Positions 1 through 9,272 of a stretch of 41,200 nucleotides of DNA are shown here, in pieces. The translations under genes and the position numbers were made by a program. The first letter of the stretch is position 1; the number at the start of each line of letters is the position of its first letter. Source of the stretch: an uncultured Bacteroidales bacterium. GTDB taxonomy: Bacteria > Bacteroidota > Bacteroidia > Bacteroidales > FEN-979. Under the pieces are notes generated by a model. The model did no database searches. It worked only from the letters and a program-made list of their open reading frames with translations, and was not told where the DNA came from. The DNA is taken from positions 1-41,200 of the forward strand of contig CAISJJ010000424.1 of NCBI GenBank assembly GCA_903885595.1, given 5' to 3'.

Positions 1-1
1 C

Positions 2-523
2 TGGGGTGACCGGAACGCTCAATTTAAAATATATAAACTATACTATAAGGCCATGTATAACACCTGTCTCCGGATCGTAAACGACACTGCTGAAGCTGAG
101 GATATCATGCAGGAATCGTTTCTCGATGCCTTTCAGCGGATTGAAAGCTACACAGGGGAGGGCAGTTTCGGATCATGGCTCAAACGCATCGTGGTCAACC
201 GATCGCTCGATTATTTAAGGAAACAGAAGGAGATCATTTCACTGGATGAGGCATCGATCGATTTACCCGATCAGGTTGAAGAGAGCAGGGATGAGGAGCT
301 GCAGCTGCAGGTGGCCGGGGTGAAGAAAGCAATTTTTCAGCTGCCCGGCGAATACCGGGTGGTTCTGTCCCTCTTTTTACTCGAAGGATATGATCATGAA
401 GAGATTGCACAAATATTGCATATTTCGAACCAGCTTTCGCGGACCCGTTATTCGCGGGCCCGCCAGAAATTACTGGCCATTTTGAAGGAAAATAGTCTAA
501 TGAATGCTTTTAGCGCCAACTAA
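2..523 (+). CDS. ECF sigma factor, 5' end outside the window
   Basis: This is an extracytoplasmic-function RNA polymerase sigma factor of the sigma-70 family, which directs RNA polymerase to a small set of stress or envelope promoters. The frame stays open from position 2 to the left edge. It reads FKIYKLYYKAMYNTCLRIV before the internal Met at 53, and this is the usual start of region 2.1/2.2, so the ATG at 53 is internal and the gene begins upstream. Region 2 follows (AEDIMQESFLDAF, then SFGSWLKRIVVNRSLDYLRK). Region 4 ends the protein (LPGEYRVVLSLFLLEGYDHEEIAQIL, then the helix-turn-helix SNQLSRTRYSRARQKL; quoted here in two parts). The stop lies two bases before the next gene, so the pair is probably co-translated. 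ECF family membership is clear; the regulon cannot be seen. Confidence 0.93.
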   Translation, partial: WGDRNAQFKIYKLYYKAMYNTCLRIVNDTAEAEDIMQESFLDAFQRIESYTGEGSFGSWLKRIVVNRSLDYLRKQKEIISLDEASIDLPDQVEESRDEELQLQVAGVKKAIFQLPGEYRVVLSLFLLEGYDHEEIAQILHISNQLSRTRYSRARQKLLAILKENSLMNAFSAN

Positions 524-525
524 CC

Positions 526-1065
526 ATGTCAGAACTCGAAAAGTATATCAGGGAACACCAGCAGGAATTCGAAACCTTTGAACCGGATCCCTGTCATTTC
601 GACAGATTCAGATCGCGGTTAAACGAACAACCGGTGATGCTGAAGCCGGCCGGCAACCGTTCGGTGATGCTGAAGGCCGCTGCCCTGATCCTGATCCTGA
701 TCAGCGTGAGTGTGTTTGTGTTCGAATTTGCCACAAACGAAATCAGGGAGAGGTTTGCCTCGGGCCCGACGGATACCGAATTGCCGCTCGAGATCACCGA
801 AGCTGTGCAATATTATGATAATCAGGCCACCGCGCAGCTGGGCGCACTGAACAAACTGGCAGCAAACAATGCAGAGGCGCTTTCGTTAACCGAATCGGCA
901 ATGAAAGAGATCAGGAGCCTCGATCTGGCAACAGCTGATCTGAAGCAAACCTGGTCGGGCAATCCCGGCAACGAGCACATTCTCGATGCGATCGTCCGGA
1001 ATCAGCAAATGAAAGGGATCATTCTCAACAATATCATCCATCAACTCAACCAATCTAACAAATAG
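526..1065 (+). CDS. One-TM protein after the sigma gene, probable anti-sigma partner
   Basis: This 179-residue protein matches no named family that I recognise. It has a charged cytoplasmic N-terminus with FEPDPCHFDRFRSRL near residues 18-32. This pattern is often seen in Bacteroidota proteins encoded just after ECF sigma genes. One hydrophobic segment lies at about residues 48-66 (AAALILILISVSVFVF), and a roughly 110-residue, mostly helical C-terminal part should be extracytoplasmic. The start codon is two bases after the sigma stop, which points to translational coupling and a regulator role. I see no ZAS zinc motif (HxxxCxxC), so the anti-sigma role is inferred from position and topology only. 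Confidence 0.75.
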   Translation: MSELEKYIREHQQEFETFEPDPCHFDRFRSRLNEQPVMLKPAGNRSVMLKAAALILILISVSVFVFEFATNEIRERFASGPTDTELPLEITEAVQYYDNQATAQLGALNKLAANNAEALSLTESAMKEIRSLDLATADLKQTWSGNPGNEHILDAIVRNQQMKGIILNNIIHQLNQSNK

Positions 1066-1079
1066 TAATACCTAACGTC

Positions 1080-2132
1080 ATGAAAGCATTATTCAAAATA
1101 TTCTATTTCACGCTGTTGATGCTGCTCCTGCTCGGAATTAAAGGAGTGAAGGCAAGCGATGAATTCACCAAGGTGATCAAAAAGGAATATGCCGTAAACC
1201 CCGATGCCCAGCTAACCATCAGCAACCGTTTTGGCAAGGTCAGCTGCACAAACTGGGAAAAGAATTCCATCTCCATCGAGGTTACGATCACAGTTACGGC
1301 CAGCGATCAGGAGGGGGCAGCTAAAAGGTTCAACCGGATCTCGGTCGCTTTTACCGATTCGCCATCAGCAGTGAGCGCCATCACCACTATTGAAGAGGGA
1401 AAATCATCCATCAAAGGTAATTTTTCCATCGATTACAAGGTCCTCATGCCGGTGTCCATCAGCCTCGATCTTACCAATAAATTTGGGGATATCTTTATCA
1501 ACGAATTCAATGGGAAGGGACGGATCAACCTGGGGTATGGAAACCTGGAGGCTAAAAAGCTGGGAAACTCCGATAACCTGCTCGAGATTAAATTCAGCAA
1601 GGCACAGGTCAACTGGATCAAAGGAGCTGTGGTTATCCTGAAATATTCACAGATGGAACTGGACTATGCAGGCAGTTTGCGGCTCGATTCCAAATTCTCA
1701 GACCTGGATGCCGAAAAGATCATTGCACTCAATGTTGTTTTTGAAGGCGGAAAACTGAATATGGAAAATTCGTCGGCTGTTGAAAGCAAATCGAAATTTT
1801 CCGATATCGATATTCAGCGCATTGAACAAAGCCTGAATCTTGATATACAATATGGTAACTGCGACGTACATGAAATGCCCACCGATTTCACCTCGGTGAA
1901 CATCGTGAATAAATACGGTGATGTATCGATTGGTCTAAACGAACAGGCAAAGTACAGCCTGGAGGCTGAACTGAAATTCTGCGACCTTGACTTCCCATCG
2001 GACAAAGCTAAATTTTCATATCGTTCAACAACCCCCACTTCCAGTAGCTATAAAGGTACGATTGGCGGAACAGAATCACCCGGGAGTAAGGTCAGCGTGC
2101 GCAGTATGTATGGAAATGTGAAACTCAAATAA
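1080..2132 (+). CDS. Exported beta-solenoid, DUF4097-like adhesin-type protein
   Basis: A signal peptide spans about residues 1-25 (charged start, then a leucine-rich core, ending near VKA). The mature part is built of about a dozen repeats of roughly 20-25 residues, each centred on an aromatic-Gly/Ser-Asp/Asn turn: NRFGKVSC, NKFGDIFI, LGYGNLEA, SKFSDLDA, SKFSDIDI, IQYGNCDV, NKYGDVSI, SMYGNVKL. This pattern is typical of the putative-adhesin beta-helix families (DUF4097 type). It sits 14 bases after the anti-sigma-like gene and is probably in the same operon, so it may be an envelope target or sensor for the sigma factor. No enzymatic residues are apparent. Its biochemical role is unknown. 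Confidence 0.82.
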   Translation: MKALFKIFYFTLLMLLLLGIKGVKASDEFTKVIKKEYAVNPDAQLTISNRFGKVSCTNWEKNSISIEVTITVTASDQEGAAKRFNRISVAFTDSPSAVSAITTIEEGKSSIKGNFSIDYKVLMPVSISLDLTNKFGDIFINEFNGKGRINLGYGNLEAKKLGNSDNLLEIKFSKAQVNWIKGAVVILKYSQMELDYAGSLRLDSKFSDLDAEKIIALNVVFEGGKLNMENSSAVESKSKFSDIDIQRIEQSLNLDIQYGNCDVHEMPTDFTSVNIVNKYGDVSIGLNEQAKYSLEAELKFCDLDFPSDKAKFSYRSTTPTSSSYKGTIGGTESPGSKVSVRSMYGNVKLK

Positions 2133-2155
2133 CTCCGGCAGGCAGAAGATTTGAA

Positions 2156-2203
2156 GATGTGAAAATGTGGAGATGTGGAGATGTGAGGATGTGGAGATTT
2201 GGA
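2156..2203. repeat. Phased octamer tandem array (GATGTGGA), six units
   Basis: Six 8-base units lie in exact register: GATGTGAA, AATGTGGA, GATGTGGA, GATGTGAG, GATGTGGA, GATTTGGA. The array starts 23 bases after the stop of the DUF4097-like gene, in the spacer before the GIN-domain gene. It is read directly from the sequence; no function is known. Confidence 0.85.
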
Positions 2204-2227
2204 GCCGGAAGGAATTATTGAAAACTG
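2203..2227. repeat. Dispersed 25-bp motif, copy 1
   Basis: The 25 bases beginning AGCCGGAAGG and ending ATTGAAAACTG match positions 17165-17189 at 23 of 25 positions. Both copies are intergenic and lie before a plus-strand gene. Here the motif directly follows the octamer array. Confidence 0.7.
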
Positions 2228-2239
2228 CAACCTCTAACA

Positions 2240-2307
2240 GTTATAATTTGTGTTTTTGATTTTTGATCTTTGAGTTATAATTTGTGGTTTTGATTTTTGA
2301 ATTTTGC
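2240..2307. repeat. 34-bp direct repeat, two copies, in an AT-rich leader
   Basis: Positions 2240-2273 and 2274-2307 both begin GTTATAATTTGTG and continue with T/G-rich text (TTTTGATTTTTGA). They differ at one of the first 27 positions and diverge only near the end. Further TTTTGAATTTTG variants continue to about 2323. The block fills the spacer before the GIN-domain gene. It also contains many TTTTG/TTG words, so its promoter elements cannot be placed with confidence. Confidence 0.75.
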
Positions 2308-2368
2308 TTTTTGAATTTTGATTGTAACTATATTTTTTTTATTCGTCCAATAACCAAAATTTTAACCT

Positions 2369-3103
2369 ATGAAAACAACAAGATTTTTTTCAGTTTTTAT
2401 GTTTGTGACCCTGTTTATGGGTGTTTCGGGTCTTTTTGCCAGTTGCAGCGTAGTTGGCGGGGCTCATGGAGATGGAAATGTTTTAAAGGAGACCCGCACG
2501 GTTTCCGGATTTGATGCCATTGATGTTTCCGGTGCATTTGATATCATCCTGAAGCAGGGGGAGAAGGAGGAGGTTACAGTGGAAGCTGATGCCAACCTGC
2601 TCCCGGTCATTCGTACCGAGGTTGTTGGCGGAACGCTGAAGATTGACACCCGGAAGCCGGTTCAGCACGTCACAGTGATGCGGGTTTATATAACCGTGAA
2701 GGATCTGAAGGAAATTGATGTGAGTGGTGCAGTTGATATTGAAACCGATGGCCTCATTACGGTTCCCGAACTCAGCATCGATGCATCGGGAGCATCGGAT
2801 TCCAAACTGAATATTGCTGTTCAGAAGTTGACGCTCGATTGCAGCGGCGCCAGCAAGATGAAATTTTCAGGTTCTGCCGTTGATGTGTCTATGGATCTGT
2901 CGGGGGCTTCCGACATTTTTGCCTATGAAATGGCTGCCGAAAACTACGACCTTGGGATCAGTGGTGCCGGCAATGCACAGATAAATGTGTCGAAGAGGAT
3001 TCGCGCCGAGATTTCAGGAGCTGGCAGCGTTAAATACAAGGGATCGCCTGCCGAAGTTGACCAAAGTGTTTCCGGCGCTGGATCGATTAAAAAAGTGCAG
3101 TAA
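2369..3103 (+). CDS. GIN-domain (DUF2807) putative lipoprotein
   Basis: This 244-residue exported protein belongs to the DUF2807 / GIN-domain family of putative auto-transporter-head adhesin-like solenoids. The N-terminus has a hydrophobic signal ending in LFASC (Cys at about 27), a plausible lipobox, so it is probably a lipoprotein. The body carries eight turns with the family's SGA motif: DVSGAFDI, DVSGAVDI, DASGASDS, DCSGASKM, DLSGASDI, GISGAGNA, EISGAGSV, SVSGAGSI, spaced about 15-35 residues apart. It follows the DUF4097-like gene on the same strand after a 236-base repeat-filled spacer, so it may have its own promoter. Family assignment is strong; ligand and role are unknown. Confidence 0.92.
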   Translation: MKTTRFFSVFMFVTLFMGVSGLFASCSVVGGAHGDGNVLKETRTVSGFDAIDVSGAFDIILKQGEKEEVTVEADANLLPVIRTEVVGGTLKIDTRKPVQHVTVMRVYITVKDLKEIDVSGAVDIETDGLITVPELSIDASGASDSKLNIAVQKLTLDCSGASKMKFSGSAVDVSMDLSGASDIFAYEMAAENYDLGISGAGNAQINVSKRIRAEISGAGSVKYKGSPAEVDQSVSGAGSIKKVQ

Positions 3104-3111
3104 AAGAAAAA

Positions 3112-3150
3112 ACCTACCCTGTCAGGGTCCGTGACACTGACAGGGTAGGT
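3112..3150 (-). terminator. 14-bp perfect hairpin, terminator for the minus-strand regulator operon
   Basis: ACCTACCCTGTCAG (3112-3125) pairs perfectly with 3137-3150 across an 11-base loop. It lies between convergent genes. On the minus strand the hairpin is followed by a T-rich run (the complement of AAAAGAAAAA at 3102-3111), as in an intrinsic terminator. On the plus strand no T-run follows. Its inner 31 bases resemble a second palindrome at 8111-8141. Confidence 0.75.
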
Positions 3151-3179
3151 ATGTGAATGCAGGCGAGAAACCGGATTTT

Positions 3180-3476
3180 TTATTTTTTTGGGTGAATATA
3201 GACCTGAATAGAATGAACATAGCTTTCAAACTGCCGGATCCCTTTCGGGGTGATCCGGCAGGTCGTTAAGGGGCGTTTGTTCCGAAAGGATTTTTCAATT
3301 GAAATGTACCCTTCATTGCTGAGTTTCTCAAGCTGAACACTGAGATTTCCTGCAGTGGAACCAGTTTTTTCCTTCAGGAAGGTGAATTCAGCCTCCAGTA
3401 CACTAACCAGTATCGAAACAATAGCAAGTCGCAGTTGCGAATGAAGTATGGGATCAAGTTCGTTATACTGTGCCAT
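3180..3476 (-). CDS. Small winged-helix transcriptional regulator
   Basis: This 98-residue protein is a single winged-helix DNA-binding domain of the MarR-like HTH_34 kind. It opens with LDPILHSQLRLAIVSILVS, continues with the recognition-helix region STAGNLSVQLEKLSNEGYI, then the wing SIEKSFRNKRPLTTCRITPKG. This order is characteristic of short Bacteroidota regulators that act on an adjacent membrane-protein gene. Its ATG lies 14 bases inside the 3' end of the upstream membrane-protein gene, so the two are almost certainly translationally coupled. A perfect 14-bp palindrome before that upstream gene (4103-4116) is a candidate operator. No ligand-binding domain is present. Confidence 0.88.
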   Translation of the reverse strand: MAQYNELDPILHSQLRLAIVSILVSVLEAEFTFLKEKTGSTAGNLSVQLEKLSNEGYISIEKSFRNKRPLTTCRITPKGIRQFESYVHSIQVYIHPKK

Positions 3477-4053
3477 TTTTGAAGCTTAATTTCAAAATGT
3501 AACCCGGAATGATGTATCCGCTTAAAACCGATATCCCCAAAAGAATTAACTGAATGTCGTGTGTTACATAGCAGGCTGCCGCAGCGCATGCCCAGCAAAT
3601 TATACTGCCAATGATCAATGGTATGAAGCGGAATGTCATACCGGAAACAAATAACCCCATGCCATATATGATCATGATTACAGGATACGCGATCTGGCCG
3701 CCAAACCTGCCCCCGACGAATGCTGTAAGGAAAAGCGCGACCAGGACGCTGAACCAGGTATGGCCCAGGAAGGTCTCGAAATAGGTCTTTACTTTTTCTT
3801 TTCGCTTTTGAAAAAGAGAATAAATTAACGCGATTATTCCACCCGTCCCCATTAAAACCGGCCACGGCAGCCAATGGTTTGGAGAATGGGTGATCGTTAA
3901 TAAATAATAGTCCAGCCCGCTGGCAATCAGTACCAGCCAGCCCCAGAGCAAATAATGAAAGCTGTTGTCGCTGACACTGGTTTTGGCCGTAGCAATCATT
4001 TCATTGATGATTTTCAGACTGTCTTGCTCATTTAAATTTTCTTTTGTTTCCAT
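3463..4053 (-). CDS. Polytopic membrane protein coupled to the winged-helix regulator
   Basis: This is a 196-residue protein of unknown function. The first 30 or so residues are polar (KENLNEQDSLKIINEMIATA). About five or six hydrophobic segments follow, for example YLLWGWLVLIASGLDYYLL, VLMGTGGIIALIYSLF, SVLVALFLTAFVG, PVIMIIYGMGLFVSG and LIIGSIICWACAAAACYV. No catalytic or transport motif is visible. The gene overlaps the regulator gene by 14 bases. The pair is likely a small sensing or autoregulated unit, but the signal cannot be read from the sequence. Confidence 0.82.
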   Translation of the reverse strand: METKENLNEQDSLKIINEMIATAKTSVSDNSFHYLLWGWLVLIASGLDYYLLTITHSPNHWLPWPVLMGTGGIIALIYSLFQKRKEKVKTYFETFLGHTWFSVLVALFLTAFVGGRFGGQIAYPVIMIIYGMGLFVSGMTFRFIPLIIGSIICWACAAAACYVTHDIQLILLGISVLSGYIIPGYILKLSFKNGTV

Positions 4054-4102
4054 AATTGATGAGTTATTTTAAATTTGATTTCCAATAAACACTTGAACTA
4101 CT

Positions 4103-4116
4103 ATTGATATATCAAT
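4103..4116. promoter_or_regulatory. Perfect 14-bp palindrome, candidate operator
   Basis: ATTGATATATCAAT is a perfect inverted repeat, centred about 56 bases upstream of the start of the membrane-protein/regulator pair and downstream of the hydrolase stop. Its position and symmetry fit the binding site of a dimeric winged-helix protein, most simply the regulator encoded in the same operon. That link is inference. Confidence 0.45.
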
Positions 4117-4145
4117 CATTACCATCGATTGAACCACATTTTCTG

Positions 4146-5102
4146 TTAATTGTCATCGTTTTTCATCTTGAGTAACTCAATCATTACTATTTCGTTGCTT
4201 TGAGTCATCGCCTCATCAAAAGCCTCGATACTTCCTCCCAAAAAACTGATGTGTTCGATAATACCTTTAAGTATTTCCTTTTTTTCATCCGAAGTTTGGT
4301 AAGGGATTAAAAAAGCATGTCCGGCATTTGGGTAATTAAAACTCAGCAATTGTTCATCATGATTTTTTAACTTGAGCCTCTTTTTTATAGCTTCCGACAT
4401 TAAGTTTGAAGGCCATATCTGGTCTTGATCTCCTGAGAATAGAATAATTCTTGCATTTGAATTTCCAACTGGTATAATAGTCTGTTCATCAACGGGTTTG
4501 TCTAATGCACCCAGGTAAAAGTTTATGATAGGGTAATATCCCTTACTATAGTCGTAATGTACAAAAGGAAGTGGGTTGCCATTTTTAGTCAAACTTGATT
4601 TAATACTGCTGTAGTCTGCTCTGTTTATTCCCTGCCAAACCACGTGACTGGGTGATGCAGCAATCACCAATCGGATTGATTTATTTTCTGATGCAAGCAA
4701 AAGAGCAGGTTCTGTTCCTTTAGAGATACTTATTATGGCTATTTTATCAATCATTACGCCTTTAAATGTTTTTAACGTATCAAGAGCCTGCTGAAAATAC
4801 TCCATGGGGATCTCCTCTAATTGTTTGTTGAGACCCTCGCTGCCAAAGTAGGCTAAGGCCATTACCCCAAAGCCCTTTTTTGTTAATACTTTCGCCCATT
4901 CCCTGGCGTATGTCAGCCCACCTTCAGAGCCACCCAATACCAGTACAACCGGAAATGTCGCCTGATCACCTGGGGCATTCCATTCATAGACAAGCCTTTT
5001 ATATAGGGTGTTTTGTGAAAATGTTTCAAAATGGATGACGGTCAGGAAAATGGTTGCTGCACCCATTAATGCGTAAATCAAAATACTGTTATTCCTTTTC
5101 AT
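4146..5102 (-). CDS. Exported alpha/beta-hydrolase, BAAT/acyl-CoA thioesterase C-terminal type
   Basis: This is a 318-residue serine hydrolase. A hydrophobic N-terminal signal or anchor spans about residues 7-28 (ILIYALMGAATIFLTVI), so it likely acts outside the cytoplasm. The fold markers are VVLVLGGSEGG (oxyanion loop), the nucleophile elbow IISISKGTEPALLLAS, an acid in GDQDQIWPS and a histidine in YPNAGHAFLIPY. The S-x-S-K-G elbow and the following helix resemble the C-terminal domain of bile-acid-CoA:amino acid N-acyltransferase / acyl-CoA thioesterases. The N-terminal Ig-like domain of those enzymes is absent. Its coding sequence is visibly more AT-rich than ligA or its other neighbours, which may indicate acquisition. 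The substrate is unknown; peptidase or dienelactone hydrolase activity is also possible. Confidence 0.85.
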   Translation of the reverse strand: MKRNNSILIYALMGAATIFLTVIHFETFSQNTLYKRLVYEWNAPGDQATFPVVLVLGGSEGGLTYAREWAKVLTKKGFGVMALAYFGSEGLNKQLEEIPMEYFQQALDTLKTFKGVMIDKIAIISISKGTEPALLLASENKSIRLVIAASPSHVVWQGINRADYSSIKSSLTKNGNPLPFVHYDYSKGYYPIINFYLGALDKPVDEQTIIPVGNSNARIILFSGDQDQIWPSNLMSEAIKKRLKLKNHDEQLLSFNYPNAGHAFLIPYQTSDEKKEILKGIIEHISFLGGSIEAFDEAMTQSNEIVMIELLKMKNDDN

Positions 5103-5246
5103 TTGATTCCAATGTTAATGTTGTTACGGATTGGTTGTTTTTCAAATTCAAGATTACACTTTCGATCAGGTAAATTACAAATTAGGCTGTCAGTTTTTTT
5201 CGATTTTTGAGTGTAGTCACAATAGTTGATATTTATAAATAAGTTG

Positions 5247-5278
5247 CAAACATAAATAAGTTTATACCATAAACCAAA
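5247..5278 (-). promoter_or_regulatory. Bacteroidota-type promoter for the hydrolase gene
   Basis: On the minus strand TTTG (5278-5275) is followed after 20 bases by TATGTTTG (5254-5247), matching the -33 TTTG / -7 TAnnTTTG pattern of the Bacteroidota primary sigma factor. The resulting leader would be about 140 bases. The rest of the 215-base gap to ligA is AT-rich with no gene. Confidence 0.5.
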
Positions 5279-5317
5279 TAAAATGCAATAAATATTTTCC
5301 TGATCGGTAACAGGGGA

Positions 5318-8091
<2,774 letters not shown>

Positions 8092-8110
8092 CGGTCAGTC
8101 ATTTTTTACA

Positions 8111-8141
8111 ACCCTGTCAGTGTCCACCACCTTGACAGGGT
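8111..8141. repeat. 31-bp palindromic repeat, copy 2
   Basis: ACCCTGTCA (8111-8119) pairs with TGACAGGGT (8133-8141) across a 13-base loop. It has the same length as 3116-3146 and matches it at 25 of 31 positions, with differences only in the loop. Neither strand shows a T-run after the hairpin, so it looks like a dispersed palindrome rather than a normal terminator. It lies between two same-strand genes (aminotransferase and GT2). Confidence 0.65.
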
Positions 8142-8152
8142 GGTTGGGCGGG

Positions 8153-9271
8153 TTAGTGATTAATAGATCCGATTAAGGTTTGGGCAATAAAGTTGATATC
8201 GGATTCGCCAAGGCCTATGAAGGTTGGCAAGCTGATCGCTTCCTGCGAAACCAGGACACTGTTGGCGGGAGTGGTTCTGAAAAAACCGTCATGCCTGTAA
8301 AACTCCATATGGTGAATAGGATAGAAGGCTGGCCTGGAATCGATATTCTGGGCCTTCAGAACCTCCATAACGTCGTCGCGGCGGGTTTCGGTGAATCCCT
8401 TCATCCGCAGGGTAAAAATCCAGTTTACATGCCGCTGGTGATGCGTTTCCTGGAGAACTACCTGTGAACAATTCACGAAAGCATTTTGATAAGTGCGGTA
8501 TATTTCGTCGCGCATATTAAGCAGATCATCAAGCTGTTCCAGCTGTGCAAGCCCAATGGCTGCCTGCATGTTTGTCATCCGGTAATTAAATCCCAGGAAA
8601 TCGTACCAGTATTTTTTCTGCCTGTTCATACCATGATCACGCAGGATGCGCATGCGTTCGGCCAGTGCGTCGTTGTCGGTGATGCACATCCCCCCTTCGC
8701 CGGTGGTGATGATCTTGTTTCCGAAGAAGGAAAAGCAGCCGATATCGCCCATGGTGCCAACCCGCTTACCGTTGTACGTGGCTCCCAGGGCTTCGGCACA
8801 GTCTTCGATCATGATCAGGCCATGCTTCCGTGCAAGTGCGCCCAACTTGTCCATCCGTGCGGGATTCCCATACAGATGAACCGGAATGATGGCTTTTGTT
8901 TTCGGAGTGATGTTGGCTGCGACCGCATCGGGATCAATATTCCAGTCACCTGCATCCACATCGGTCAGGATTGGCCGCGCATTGCAGTAACGAACGCTGT
9001 TGGCGGTGGCAACGAAGGTGAAATCGGGAACGATAACCTCATCGTCACTGGTGATGCCGGCAGCCACAAGCGCGAGGTGAAGGGCAATGGTGCCATTGTG
9101 TGTGGCAATGGCATGCTTTACGCCATGGTACCTTGCAAACTCCTGTTCAAACTTTTCAATATAGGGACCGATGGAACTGATCCAGCCGCTTTCAATGGTA
9201 TCAAGCAGGTATTTTTTTTCGTTCCCGAGAAATGAAGGCTGGGCGATGTTGATCTTCTTACGGTCGGTCAT
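8153..9271 (-). CDS. DegT/DnrJ/EryC1/StrS-family sugar aminotransferase
   Basis: This is a PLP-dependent aminotransferase of the family that converts keto-sugars linked to nucleotides into amino sugars. Family signatures are SGWISSIGPYIEKFE near the N-terminus, HNGTIALHLAL, VPDFTFVATANSV, VHLYGNPA, EDCAEALGATYNGKRVG, and the PLP lysine in FSFFGNKIITTGEGG (Lys at about 186). I chose the ATG at 9271, one base after the stop of the preceding gene (TGATATG), giving 372 residues. The longer frame from 9298 would need a TTG start and would overlap that gene. It lies between the GT-C and GT2 genes, so it probably makes a modified sugar donor for a glycan. Confidence 0.93.
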   Translation of the reverse strand: MTDRKKINIAQPSFLGNEKKYLLDTIESGWISSIGPYIEKFEQEFARYHGVKHAIATHNGTIALHLALVAAGITSDDEVIVPDFTFVATANSVRYCNARPILTDVDAGDWNIDPDAVAANITPKTKAIIPVHLYGNPARMDKLGALARKHGLIMIEDCAEALGATYNGKRVGTMGDIGCFSFFGNKIITTGEGGMCITDNDALAERMRILRDHGMNRQKKYWYDFLGFNYRMTNMQAAIGLAQLEQLDDLLNMRDEIYRTYQNAFVNCSQVVLQETHHQRHVNWIFTLRMKGFTETRRDDVMEVLKAQNIDSRPAFYPIHHMEFYRHDGFFRTTPANSVLVSQEAISLPTFIGLGESDINFIAQTLIGSINH

Positions 9272-9272
9272 A

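Noticed and set aside
2048-2230. Minus-strand short frame sharing QFSIIPSGS with one at 17004-17198
   Set aside because: The shared peptide is only the reverse translation of the 25-bp intergenic motif; neither frame has other coding signs. The DNA motif itself is reported.
8486-9235. Plus-strand open frame (249 codons) antisense to the aminotransferase
   Set aside because: It mirrors a complete DegT-family gene and has no recognisable protein pattern.
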